From the NCBI GenBank assembly GCA_036278935.1, contig DASUKA010000115.1:1-64000 (forward strand): a DNA stretch of 64,000 nt, written 5' to 3'. The translations under genes were made by a program, and so were the position numbers. The DNA comes from DASSNR01 sp036278935. GTDB taxonomy: Bacteria > Gemmatimonadota > Gemmatimonadetes > Gemmatimonadales > Gemmatimonadaceae. This document shows, one piece after another, positions 45,200 through 53,721 of this stretch (position 1 is the stretch's first letter; every line of letters starts with the position of its first letter). The notes under the pieces were generated by a model. The model worked only from the letters and a program-made list of their open reading frames with translations, made no database searches and was not told the DNA's origin.

Positions 45200-46782
45200 G
45201 CCAAATCTCCTGTCTGGTTCGCGAAGCTCGACGACACGAGCATCGCGCCGTCCATGTACGCCGGTCGCTCGATACCGTACAACGAGAGGATGGTGGGCGC
45301 CAGGTCACGCACGTGTGCGCCGCGCGGGAAGCTGCCGCTCGTCATGCCGGGGCCGCTGCCAATGAGCAATCCAGGCGCGGTGTGCGTGCCCGTGCGGCCA
45401 TCGGGTGACGGCGCCGACACGGTGCCGATTCGCTCGGACTGAAGTGCCGTGATGGGAGCCGCGGCGGACCAGAGCACGACGAGATCGGGGAGGAATGCGC
45501 TGCGCGGTCCCGAGAGCTGCCGGTCCGTCCGGATCACATCTCGCACCGCGCGCTCCCCCGTGTCGGGATTGACGAGCTCACGCAGCGCCATCGTCATCTC
45601 GTCGCACAGACGGTCGTATTCTGCGCCCGGCTGCACGATGCCCAGCGGTTCGCGCCCCGCCAGGTTGATCCGGATGCACCCCTCGAGATCGGTGGGCAGC
45701 GCGAAGGCACGGGTGCGCGACCAATCAATGCCGGCCGTGTCCACGCGTCGTGCCAGCCGATCGCGGAGCGCGGTGGGGAGCCGTCGCGCGAGCCCCTTCC
45801 GGAAGTCCTTGGGCAGCGCATCGCGCAGGGCGCGAACAGGATCCCAGCCGGGCCGCGCGCGGGGCGCGGGCTCGCCGTCGACACCCTGGTCGTCAGCTGT
45901 TGTGTTCACCGCCGGCTCCGCGAGCAACCCCAGGCGGCGGAGCACATCCGGCAGCAAGTGCCACCCCGAATGATTGGGACCGATGCTGTCTCCGGAAACG
46001 ACGAATACCGTGGTGTCTTTCGGCAACGACTCGATGATGCGGCCGATGCCGCGATCGATCTCCTGGTAGAGCGCCTTGAGGCCCTCGAGGTCCGGCCGGC
46101 CATCCGACAGCCCGGCGCTGGGCCGCCAGCAGTAGTGCCCGCCGAGATGCGTCTCGCCGTACACGGTGACAAAGCAGTCCCAGGGGCGCTGCTGCATGAG
46201 CCAGAGGATGGCGCTGGTCTTCGTTCGCGCGCTTGCGATCAGCCGCGGCTGGAGCGCGGTCGCGTCCAGAGCCACGAGTCCCAGGTCATGTGCTTCGAGT
46301 CCCAACGGGTAGCGGCCCACCGTCCGATTCAGCGCGGAGAGCAGCGCGGGCGGCGTGGATGCCGTCTTCCAGTAGTGCGCCCACGTGCCCCAGTCGAAGA
46401 GCTGCGCCGCGGAAGAGCCGGGCTCCGGGTGTGTGTACGGCGCGTCGAACACCGTGGACTGCACGCCCGCGTCGGCGAGCAGACGCCAGAACGTCGGCGT
46501 GCCGTACTGGCCGGCTCCGAAGCGCGCATACCCCTGCAGCCCGGGCGCTGGCTGAAAGGTGTAGTAGACGCCGTGCTGACCCGGCGATGCGCCGGTGTAC
46601 AACGTGGGCCAGGCGGAGACGTGCAGCCACCGGGCCGTGGTGTCCAGCTCCGCCACCGCGCCCGCCGCCATGAGTGCATGCAGGTGCGGCAGCGCTCCCT
46701 CCGCCGCCCACTCGCGGATCAGCGCGCCGTCTCCCAAGTCGAGCCCGATCACCACGATCCTGGGCGCTCTCGCGGCAGCCAC
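45196..46782 (-). CDS. Alkaline-phosphatase-superfamily phosphodiesterase-like protein (copy 2)
   Basis: A 528-residue paralogue of the protein at 42559-44124. Matching segments are IVVIGLDLGDGALIREW, HVSAWPTLYTGASPGQHGVY, VTVYGETHLGGHYCW, VVSGDSIGPNHSGWHLLPDV and HVRDLAPTILSLYGIERP. At position two of the first motif Asp is kept. The extended open frame reaches 47163, but everything before 46782 overlaps the membrane protein gene. GTG 46782 lies right after that gene's stop and begins three residues before the conserved strand. Substrate unknown. Confidence 0.85.
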   Translation of the reverse strand: MAAARAPRIVVIGLDLGDGALIREWAAEGALPHLHALMAAGAVAELDTTARWLHVSAWPTLYTGASPGQHGVYYTFQPAPGLQGYARFGAGQYGTPTFWRLLADAGVQSTVFDAPYTHPEPGSSAAQLFDWGTWAHYWKTASTPPALLSALNRTVGRYPLGLEAHDLGLVALDATALQPRLIASARTKTSAILWLMQQRPWDCFVTVYGETHLGGHYCWRPSAGLSDGRPDLEGLKALYQEIDRGIGRIIESLPKDTTVFVVSGDSIGPNHSGWHLLPDVLRRLGLLAEPAVNTTADDQGVDGEPAPRARPGWDPVRALRDALPKDFRKGLARRLPTALRDRLARRVDTAGIDWSRTRAFALPTDLEGCIRINLAGREPLGIVQPGAEYDRLCDEMTMALRELVNPDTGERAVRDVIRTDRQLSGPRSAFLPDLVVLWSAAAPITALQSERIGTVSAPSPDGRTGTHTAPGLLIGSGPGMTSGSFPRGAHVRDLAPTILSLYGIERPAYMDGAMLVSSSFANQTGDLA

Positions 46783-46784
46783 GG

Positions 46785-47213
46785 TCAGATCCCCTTGGCC
46801 AGTCTGACGGACATCCAGAGCACCAGAAGTGCGGCGGTCATGTCCAGGTAAATCGCGCGCGGCGCGCGCCGGTGTCCCACAATCGCCTGGTACGCCACCA
46901 TGACGGCCACCAGCACCAGCTTCACCCCCAGCACGCCGGAACCGGGGCGACTCCAGAATGCCGGTTGCACAAGCATGCCGACGCCGATGCCGCGCGCGGC
47001 GAGGAGGTACGCGCCGCTGGCGACCAGCAGCACCAGGGCGGGCCACCCCAATCCGCCCATCCGCATGCTCAGCTCCCGCAGCCGCTCCGCCGTGGCTGGC
47101 GGCTGGATCTTCTTGAGCACTGGGCCGGCGAAGAGTGGCCAGAAGAACATATGCCCCAGCCACGTGAACGCGGCCAGCAGGTGGACGATCAGCACGAGTC
47201 GAAAGAGCGTCAT
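46785..47213 (-). CDS. CopD-like four-helix membrane protein (copy 1)
   Basis: A 142-residue protein with four predicted helices. The N-terminal VHLLAAFTWLGHMFFWPLFA has the His-x8-His pattern seen in CopD/DUF2269-type proteins. The loop between helices 2 and 3 contains RGIGVGMLVQPAFWS, shared with the next gene. The function may be heme- or metal-related, but is unproven. It lies between a glycosyltransferase block and the phosphodiesterase block in the same operon, and its stop is followed directly by the GTG of phosphodiesterase copy 2. Confidence 0.7.
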   Translation of the reverse strand: MTLFRLVLIVHLLAAFTWLGHMFFWPLFAGPVLKKIQPPATAERLRELSMRMGGLGWPALVLLVASGAYLLAARGIGVGMLVQPAFWSRPGSGVLGVKLVLVAVMVAYQAIVGHRRAPRAIYLDMTAALLVLWMSVRLAKGI

Positions 47214-47255
47214 CGATCCAGGGGGAAAACCGACAGCGGACGAGCGATCATGCGC

Positions 47256-47714
47256 TCACACCAGCAGTGCTGACGCACAGATGAGGGCCACGACGACGAT
47301 GGCCGCTGTGAGTGCGGTGCCTGGCGATGGCCGCACCGACAGGCGCGCGTGGACGATCGCAAAGAGTACGACGAGCGCCGCCTTCACGGCGAGAACCGCG
47401 CCAAAACGCTCGCTCCAGAACGCGGGAGACAGCAGCTGCGCCGCGGCGACGCCGCGCGTGCTCATCAGAACCGCGCCGCTCACGACCATGAACAGCACCA
47501 GCAGCCATCCCAGTCCGAGGATCGGCACGCGCACCGCGCGCGGCAGCAGAAAGGGAGGCCAGCGCGAGGCCCCGATGAGCGACAGCGTGGACTCGGCGTC
47601 CATGTCCGCGGCGTGATACCGAAGGGCGAACGCCATCACCACCCAGAAGAGCGCATAGCCGCACAGCACGACCGCCGCAACGACGTGCAGATAGATAATG
47701 GGGTACGATGGCAT
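47256..47714 (-). CDS. CopD-like four-helix membrane protein (copy 2)
   Basis: A 152-residue membrane protein, paralogous to the downstream copy: both have a conserved SGAxL then RG about six residues later, then PAFWSxxxGxxLxVK. The N-terminal IIYLHVVAAVVLCGYALFW helix retains one His of the pair. Four helices are predicted. The ATG at 47714 follows the stop of a GT4 gene by three bases. I do not know the function; a heterodimer with copy 1 is plausible. Confidence 0.7.
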   Translation of the reverse strand: MPSYPIIYLHVVAAVVLCGYALFWVVMAFALRYHAADMDAESTLSLIGASRWPPFLLPRAVRVPILGLGWLLVLFMVVSGAVLMSTRGVAAAQLLSPAFWSERFGAVLAVKAALVVLFAIVHARLSVRPSPGTALTAAIVVVALICASALLV

Positions 47715-47717
47715 CCG

Positions 47718-48983
47718 TTACTGCGTCCAGGGAGTGCAGGGGAGCGGCTCGCGCACCGGGCCGCCGTCTGGCGACGTCATGGCGATCTGCCGGGCACACA
47801 CGCGCTCGAACGCGCTGGAGACATCCTCCCAGCTCTCGAGCGGCGTGTCCGCCGCGGCGGCACCCATCTTGGCAAGACGCGCCCTGGGAGGCAAGGCACG
47901 CAGCAGGTCGCCCCATCGCTCCACGGTGTTGTCGAGCAGGAACCCCGACACGCCATCCCGCACCAGCTCACGCAGCGTGCCACTGGCCACCGTGGCCACC
48001 GGGCGAGCCGCGGCCAGGAACTCCCGTACCTTGAGCGTGGCGTATCCCACCTCCCCGGTCGGGAATGCGGAGGGATTGTAGGGAGCCACGCACAGGTCGG
48101 CCGCCGCCACGTAGCGGGGGACATCCGCGTGCGCCACGCGGCCGTGGAAGACAACCGGCACGCGGGCATCGCGGGCCAGCGCCTCGAAGGCACCGCGCTC
48201 GGGACCATCGCCCACGATATGCAGTTGCATGTCCGCGCGGGCAGAGGCTGCGAGAGCGCGGAGCAGTGGGTCGAGGTCGTGCGTCCGGTCCAGGATGCCG
48301 GCATAGAGCAGGACGGTGGGCTGCTGCGGGATGCGCAGCTCGCTTCGCGCGGGCTCCTGACGTGCGGGGCGGAAGACGCGGCGGTCCACACCCAGGCCAA
48401 TGACCTCGATGCGCGCAGGATCCAGCTGCCACCGACTGACCATGGCCCGCTTGAGCGGCTCCGTTTCCGCGACCATGCAGGGGGCTTGCCGCAGGAGCCA
48501 TCCCTCGAGCGAGCCTCCCGTGGCGTGACGCGCCCACTTGAGGGGGTCGCGCATGACGCGGCCCGGCGAGCCGGCAACCCGGTTCTTCACCGGAATCGAT
48601 GGCGTTCCGTGCGCACGAGCTACCCGCGACACGTAACCCGTGAGCATCCAGTCCTTTTCCAGCACCAGATCGGCCGCGGGCAGTCTGGTGCGCATGGAGC
48701 GGCGCACCGCTCGCAGATATGCGGCGAATGCGGGATAGCTCATCCCGCGTGTGGCCGCGTCGTCCACCGGGCTGCCGTTACGCGCGGCCTCGGGCTGGAT
48801 CTCCACGACTGGCGGATCGGACGGCTCGGGCGGCGAGACGATACGGCGAAAGAGCAGCGTGAAATCCGCCCACGCACTCATGGCGTGTACCTGGTTGAGC
48901 ACGTTGCGCGTTGGGCCCGCGGACTGGAGAAAGTCGTGCCCCGGCACGGCGTAGAGAATCGATGGACGCCGCCGGCGGGTCAT
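47718..48983 (-). CDS. Glycosyltransferase family 4
   Basis: A 421-residue GT-B protein. SILYAVPGHDFLQSAGPTRN starts the acceptor domain; TVLLYAGILDRTHDLDPLL and LHIVGDGPERGAFEALA belong to the donor domain. VAPYNPSAFPTGEVGYATLK with KVREFLAAARPVA gives a relaxed version of the EX7E motif. ATG 48983 overlaps the stop of the next upstream GT4 (ATGA). The sugar and acceptor cannot be read from sequence. Confidence 0.88.
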   Translation of the reverse strand: MTRRRRPSILYAVPGHDFLQSAGPTRNVLNQVHAMSAWADFTLLFRRIVSPPEPSDPPVVEIQPEAARNGSPVDDAATRGMSYPAFAAYLRAVRRSMRTRLPAADLVLEKDWMLTGYVSRVARAHGTPSIPVKNRVAGSPGRVMRDPLKWARHATGGSLEGWLLRQAPCMVAETEPLKRAMVSRWQLDPARIEVIGLGVDRRVFRPARQEPARSELRIPQQPTVLLYAGILDRTHDLDPLLRALAASARADMQLHIVGDGPERGAFEALARDARVPVVFHGRVAHADVPRYVAAADLCVAPYNPSAFPTGEVGYATLKVREFLAAARPVATVASGTLRELVRDGVSGFLLDNTVERWGDLLRALPPRARLAKMGAAAADTPLESWEDVSSAFERVCARQIAMTSPDGGPVREPLPCTPWTQ

Positions 48984-50326
48984 TGGTGCTCGGCTGCTCC
49001 GCCAATGCGCATCTCGGTGGACGGAGTACCCGCTCCGCGCGGCCGGGACACCATTGCGCCGCTGCCATTCGCGCCGCTCCCGGCGGCGCGCTGGAGCACC
49101 TGACGCAGGACCGTCTCCGTACCGGCCGACATGGCCTCCCAGGAATGATGCAGCTCCACATGCCGCCGCGCCCGGAGTCCTATTTCGCGCGCCAGCTCCG
49201 GCTGGGCAAGCAAGGCCAGGATGCCCGCGGCGAAGCCCGGGATATCGCCTCTGGCCACCAGCCACCCGGTCTCACCGTGAACGACGCCGGGGGCCGATCC
49301 TGCGAACGACACCACCGGCAGTGATGCGGCCATGTAATTCAGCAGCTTGAGCGGAATGCCGTCGCATCCCAGGCGGGGATTCACGGCGATGGTTGCTCTC
49401 GCGAGAACCGCCGGTACGCCGCTGAAGCCGGTCGTCAGCACGTCAATCGCGTGCCGAACGCCGAGCGAGCGGGAGAGCACCTCGTACGGGGCGAAGGATG
49501 TGTCGGTCGCGATGACGAGCCGCGCGTCCGGCCGGCTGGCCAGGACTGCCCGGAACGCGCGCAGCAGCACGTCGATGCCCTGATAGGGGGCAAGATTCCC
49601 CGTGAATACCACGGTGCCGTGGCCGTTCAGGGCCGTTGTCGCGGGGGGCGTGAACAGATCGCATTCCACGCCGTTCGAGATCGTGGTGATCTGCTCCGTG
49701 CGCAGCCGCGTCACCGCCAACAGCCGGTCCCTGATCGCTTCCGTCACGCTGATCACGTGATCGGCCTGGGCGGGAAGCCAGCGATCCAGCCGCTTGGCGA
49801 GCGCCAGCTTGGGAGCATGCGGGAGTACTGCCGCGTACGACGGAAGCTCGGACTCCAGCAACGTGTGCGCGTCGTACACCACGGGCACGGCATGGCGGCC
49901 CCGCGCCAGCACGGACACCAGCAATCCCTCGTAGTGATGCGCATGGATGATGTCGATGTCATGCGCCCGAAGCACGCGCTTCACCACCGCCACGAGCAAC
50001 GGATCGAGCACGAGCAGTTTGCTGATAGATGGGCCCGGCCGGGTCCGATAGCGCGTGCCCACCTGGGCAACACGATGCACGGTCAGCGCTGTCGCCCGTG
50101 CATCGTCGCCGTGCGGATAGGTGACCACGTGCACGTCATGCCCTCGGCGTTGCAGCTCTTCGGCCAGCCGCTGGATGCGCACCGGCGTGCCGCGCTGACG
50201 TGGGAAGGGGCAGGCGGCCACGACGGCAATCCGGAGGGGGCGCTCGCCGCTCTGTGCGGCCGAGACATCCGGCGACGCCCGGCGGAACGCAGCTCCATTT
50301 CTCCGCGACACGGGAGTACTCGTCAT
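48980..50326 (-). CDS. Glycosyltransferase family 4
   Basis: A 448-residue GT-B protein. RIAVVAACPFPRQRGTPVRIQ is the acceptor-domain loop, IIHAHHYEGLLVSVLAR the following strand, and VVFTGNLAPYQGIDVLLRAF the interdomain strand. RLGCDGIPLKLLNYMAASLPVV replaces the usual EX7E region. ATG 50326 overlaps the upstream GT2 stop (ATGA); the longer open frame to 50752 lies inside that gene. The C-terminal 30 residues are low-complexity and Gly/Ser rich. Confidence 0.9.
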   Translation of the reverse strand: MTSTPVSRRNGAAFRRASPDVSAAQSGERPLRIAVVAACPFPRQRGTPVRIQRLAEELQRRGHDVHVVTYPHGDDARATALTVHRVAQVGTRYRTRPGPSISKLLVLDPLLVAVVKRVLRAHDIDIIHAHHYEGLLVSVLARGRHAVPVVYDAHTLLESELPSYAAVLPHAPKLALAKRLDRWLPAQADHVISVTEAIRDRLLAVTRLRTEQITTISNGVECDLFTPPATTALNGHGTVVFTGNLAPYQGIDVLLRAFRAVLASRPDARLVIATDTSFAPYEVLSRSLGVRHAIDVLTTGFSGVPAVLARATIAVNPRLGCDGIPLKLLNYMAASLPVVSFAGSAPGVVHGETGWLVARGDIPGFAAGILALLAQPELAREIGLRARRHVELHHSWEAMSAGTETVLRQVLQRAAGSGANGSGAMVSRPRGAGTPSTEMRIGGAAEHQ

Positions 50327-51570
50327 AGCATCCCTCGGATGAGTCGCCAATACGCGTTCGCGATGCCGTCGAGCAGTCGTCTGGCCGCGCGCTCCACACT
50401 CGTGGCCGTCGCTTCCGACCGCAACGGCACGGGGCCGCCTTGCAGCAGTATTCGGTCGGAGCATCGCCGGCTGCGCTGAATGTGTCGCCGGCGCGCGAGG
50501 AGATCGCGCGCGTGCGTGGCGATCCACCACGCGGCGCGCCCCCACTCGCCCAGCCACCCCTTCTTCACCACCCCCACGAACTGCACGCCCTCGTACGTAG
50601 CGAGCACGGGGAAGAGCAGCACGAGCGACCTGACGGAAAAGTTCTTGATGAGGAAGATCCACCGGTTTCTGATATGCCCGGCAATGCGCAGCCTGGAGTA
50701 CCCCCCCAGTGCGCGGATCGAGACGCCCTGCGTGCCCGCTCCGTGCATGCACGACGCGGCGGGAACGGCAAGAACGCGCCGCCCCATGAGACGCAGCCGG
50801 TAGCCGAAATCGTGGTCCTCGAAGTAGATGAAAAAGTCCTCGTCAAAGGCGCCTCCCCCATCGGATCCGGGACCGGGCGCCGGCAGCCGGGACCGATCCA
50901 CCAGGATGCACGCACTCACCACCGATCCAATGTCGTGCTCGTCGAGCGGCGCCGATCCGTACGGCACTCCCTCGTGGTGGAGAATCTGCTGGCCCAGAAA
51001 GTGGGCATCCGCGCCGTCGTACTGGATGGTCGCGCCGTCGCCCGCATGTACGATGGCGGGCATGGCCACCGCGGCGTCCGGCGTGCGCTGCAGTGCGCTG
51101 GCCAGCGCCTCGATCGCGCCTGGTGCCGGTGCAACGTCGTTGTCGATGAGTAGCACGAGATCGGTGCGGGCCTGCTGGAGGGCCACATTCCGCGCCGCCG
51201 CGGCGCCGAGGTTTCTTGGCAGTGCCACCAGCCGTACGCCGGGAAAGCGTGTCTCGACCAGGAGGCGACTCCCATCCGTGGAGGCATTGTCCACCAGGAC
51301 GACCTCGCTGAGCGGCGCCCCGTGGCTGGCCAGCGCCCCGAGCGAGCACTCGAGGTAGTCCTCGCCGTTGTAGTTGATGACACAGGCGGTGAGCGGCGGA
51401 TGTGACGGCAGCCGCTCGTCACCGGGAATGGCAGGCGACGGCGCGTCCACCCCAGGCGCGCGCTCCGCGGCCGCCCGTGTTTGCGCCGTGCGTGTGCGCG
51501 GCGCGGCTGACTCCGCCTGGCGGGATGCCGGCACGGTGGCGGTTGCGAACCCTCCATGCGCGGCGCTCAT
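50323..51570 (-). CDS. Glycosyltransferase family 2 (rhamnosyltransferase-like)
   Basis: A 415-residue protein. After about 55 low-complexity residues comes a GT-A domain: TACVINYNGEDYLECSLGAL, EVVLVDNASTDGSRLL, LVLLIDNDVAPAPGAIEAL (metal-binding DxD-type site) and DEDFFIYFEDHDFGYRLRLM, all typical of the WbbL/rhamnosyltransferase group. Two hydrophobic segments near the C-terminus (FSVRSLVLLFPVLATYEGVQ and following) may attach it to the membrane. ATG 51570 overlaps the SGNH stop upstream (ATGA). Confidence 0.9.
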   Translation of the reverse strand: MSAAHGGFATATVPASRQAESAAPRTRTAQTRAAAERAPGVDAPSPAIPGDERLPSHPPLTACVINYNGEDYLECSLGALASHGAPLSEVVLVDNASTDGSRLLVETRFPGVRLVALPRNLGAAAARNVALQQARTDLVLLIDNDVAPAPGAIEALASALQRTPDAAVAMPAIVHAGDGATIQYDGADAHFLGQQILHHEGVPYGSAPLDEHDIGSVVSACILVDRSRLPAPGPGSDGGGAFDEDFFIYFEDHDFGYRLRLMGRRVLAVPAASCMHGAGTQGVSIRALGGYSRLRIAGHIRNRWIFLIKNFSVRSLVLLFPVLATYEGVQFVGVVKKGWLGEWGRAAWWIATHARDLLARRRHIQRSRRCSDRILLQGGPVPLRSEATATSVERAARRLLDGIANAYWRLIRGML

Positions 51571-52787
51571 CCGCCGCCCGCTCCGGAGCGGGGGGTGTGC
51601 GGCGTGGATGGAACGCTGTCCACGATCCACGCGTCCAGCGCTTGCGCCACCAGTTGATTGCCGTAGGCGTTGAAGTGGATGTCGTGCTCGTAGAACGGCG
51701 GGCGCTCCGAGCCGCGCGCCCGGAAGAGGCTGTACAGATCCAGCATCGGCAGCCCAGCCGCGCTCAGCGCCGCGCGCACGTCCCGAACGGTGGCGAGCAC
51801 AGCCGGAAAGGTCGTGGCGCCGTAGATCTCTTCCTTGCTGGGGAGCAACACCACGACAAAGCGCGCCCCATCCGAGTCGGCGGCCGCGCGCAACGTGCTC
51901 AATGGCCTGATGAAATCGGACGCAAGTGCGACATCCGCACGCGTGGCCCCCCTCGCGAGCCGGCGCTGCGCGCGCACGGAGAGCAGCAGCATTTCCCCAT
52001 CGGGAAAGTTCACCTGGCCCGTCAGGCTGTCGCTGCGGACAAGCCCGCGGCCGGCGTAATACACGGCGCGCAGCAGGTAGGAGCGGCTCAGCGCATCACG
52101 GATCCTCTTGAGCTCGGTGCGCCCGCCATGCGTGGTGCCGAAGCGCTCGCGGTACGCCGTGAAATCGGGGGGCGCGCCCTCCGAGCGCCAGTGCGCGAAC
52201 TGCGTGGCGTTGTCAACGTCACTCGCCACCCACACCGTCGCGATCACCACTCTGGGATGCAGCGCTCGCAGGTATGCCTGGTAGATCCGCAGTTCCTGCG
52301 CGGGAGAACCGCCGGGCAGCCCGAGGTTCAGGACGCTCCGCCCGGCCAGCGCCCGCTGCATCAGCGTGGTGAACTGGCCGTCCATCCCGACGCCAGGGCC
52401 CACCGCCAGCGAATTGCCAAGCACCGCAATATCCGGGTGGCTGGGCCAGGGCTCGTGGTTCGGAAACCCCAGCGAATCGAGCGCGACCGCGTAGCGGTAG
52501 TCCGCGGTGTGGACCGTCTCGCGCACGAGCGGCTGCGGTCGCGCGCCAAGCAGCGAATCATCCACAAAGGCGTCGAACCCCGTGGTCTCGGCGATCTTGA
52601 GCTGCTCCTGCGCCGGGCACAGTTGGGGCCAGGCCCGCAACGTTACTTCGAGTCCCACGGCAATCACCCCGGCGGCGACAGCGATGCGGCGGAGCACTGT
52701 CCACGCGCTCGAGCGCGCCCCGGGCCCACGGTCCGGAGCCGGCAACGGGATGTGCTGACGCGACCTTACTGGGCGGGAGACGGCCAT
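51567..52787 (-). CDS. SGNH-like membrane-anchored protein (third of three)
   Basis: A 406-residue protein with a 30-residue cytoplasmic tail, a transmembrane anchor (about residues 32-51) and a periplasmic SGNH-like domain. Block I is IAVLGNSLAVGPGVGMDGQF with Ser126 preceded by Asn rather than Asp. The Gly block is LNLGLPGGSPAQELR, and the Asp-His pair is YEHDIHFNAYGNQLV. FVVVLLPSKEEIYGA matches VVLLPSKEELFGA of the second SGNH protein; the two are paralogues at opposite ends of the same operon. ATG 52787 precedes the anchor; more upstream starts add unrelated sequence. Confidence 0.8.
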   Translation of the reverse strand: MAVSRPVRSRQHIPLPAPDRGPGARSSAWTVLRRIAVAAGVIAVGLEVTLRAWPQLCPAQEQLKIAETTGFDAFVDDSLLGARPQPLVRETVHTADYRYAVALDSLGFPNHEPWPSHPDIAVLGNSLAVGPGVGMDGQFTTLMQRALAGRSVLNLGLPGGSPAQELRIYQAYLRALHPRVVIATVWVASDVDNATQFAHWRSEGAPPDFTAYRERFGTTHGGRTELKRIRDALSRSYLLRAVYYAGRGLVRSDSLTGQVNFPDGEMLLLSVRAQRRLARGATRADVALASDFIRPLSTLRAAADSDGARFVVVLLPSKEEIYGATTFPAVLATVRDVRAALSAAGLPMLDLYSLFRARGSERPPFYEHDIHFNAYGNQLVAQALDAWIVDSVPSTPHTPRSGAGGG

Positions 52788-53091
52788 CGTCGGACCTGAT
52801 GCCGGTGCACGGGTCGGCGGGCAATGGGCGAACGCAGGCCGTCGCCGATGTGCGCCGTTCGGAACCCCGACCTTCCGCAAGATTCGGAACAGGGGATGCG
52901 TAGCAGGTATAATTCTGCGCAACCAGTTGATTCGTAACGCGCTAGATCATCGCTCCCGCTCTGGCCGACGGGTGCGTGCCGCGCTGCCGGCCCTCTGGAT
53001 GTCGCGGCGGTACCACAGGAGCGAGGTATCGTTGCGGCGGGTGGCTGGTGCTCCACGCCCACTTCCTGTGCGGATCGCGGGTTGACGATGC
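52788..53091. other. Intergenic region upstream of the 11-gene glycan operon
   Basis: About 300 bases between the operon's first gene and the end of engB. It should hold the operon promoter. A relatively AT-rich patch at 52900-52945 contains TTACGA, a 17-base spacer and AATTAT on the minus strand, only a weak match to sigma-70. On the plus strand the same patch contains TATAAT (52909-52914) with no convincing -35. No gene is supported here. Confidence 0.4.
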
Positions 53092-53721
53092 CTATCGCCA
53101 CCGAGGCTGGTCGACCAGGGCGACGATCGCTTCGGCCAACTCATCCCGCCCTTCGCCGGTGACGGCGCTGAACGGGACGATCTGCTCCGGATCGAGCCCG
53201 AGCTGTCGTTCCAGCGCCGACAGACGTGCCGCCCGTTCGCGTGGGCGCAGCTTGTCCACCTTGGTGAGCACGACGATGGTGGGCACGCCGAGCGCCGCAA
53301 GAAACTCGAGCATCTGGCGGTCCAGCGCCGTCGGGTCGTGCCGAGCATCGATCAACTGCACCACGCCGCGCAGCTGCGGGCTCTCCCGCAGATACGATTC
53401 GATGAGCGGACGCCACTGCTCGCGCGCGCTCCTGGCCACTCGAGCGAACCCGTAGCCGGGCAGGTCCGCCAGCACGAAGAGGTCGTTCACCTGAAAGAAG
53501 TTGATCTCGCGCGTCTTGCCCGGCGTCTGGCTCACTCGCGCGATCGCCTTGCGCCGCACGAGGCGGTTGAGCAGCGACGACTTGCCGACGTTGGACCGCC
53601 CGCTCACGGCGATCTCCGGCAGGCTTGCATCGGGGCGCCAGCCGCCGGGTGCCGCCAGACCGCCCAGAAAGTCCAGCTGGCGGATGACGAGCGGATCGAC
53701 GCCCACGTCGGCGGCGATCAA
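53092..53721 (-). CDS. engB: Ribosome biogenesis GTPase YihA/YsxC (EngB)
   Basis: A 209-residue TRAFAC GTPase needed for 50S assembly. G1 is GRSNVGKSS (residues 41-49), G2 includes TPGKT, G3 is DLPGYG (about 86-91), G4 is TKVDK and G5 is SAVTGEG. Length and motif spacing are normal. The likely start is TTG 53721, whose TTGA overlaps the lon stop; a GTG six codons further in is the alternative. It is coupled to lon and is the last gene of the tig-clpP-clpX-lon-engB series. Confidence 0.95.
   Translation of the reverse strand: MIAADVGVDPLVIRQLDFLGGLAAPGGWRPDASLPEIAVSGRSNVGKSSLLNRLVRRKAIARVSQTPGKTREINFFQVNDLFVLADLPGYGFARVARSAREQWRPLIESYLRESPQLRGVVQLIDARHDPTALDRQMLEFLAALGVPTIVVLTKVDKLRPRERAARLSALERQLGLDPEQIVPFSAVTGEGRDELAEAIVALVDQPRWR

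Noticed and set aside
46783..47163. N-terminal extension of phosphodiesterase copy 2
   Set aside because: Lies wholly within the CopD-like gene in another frame; GTG 46782 gives the family N-terminus.
52905..52920. TATAAT at 52909-52914 on the plus strand as a promoter
   Set aside because: No suitable -35 box and no plus-strand gene downstream.
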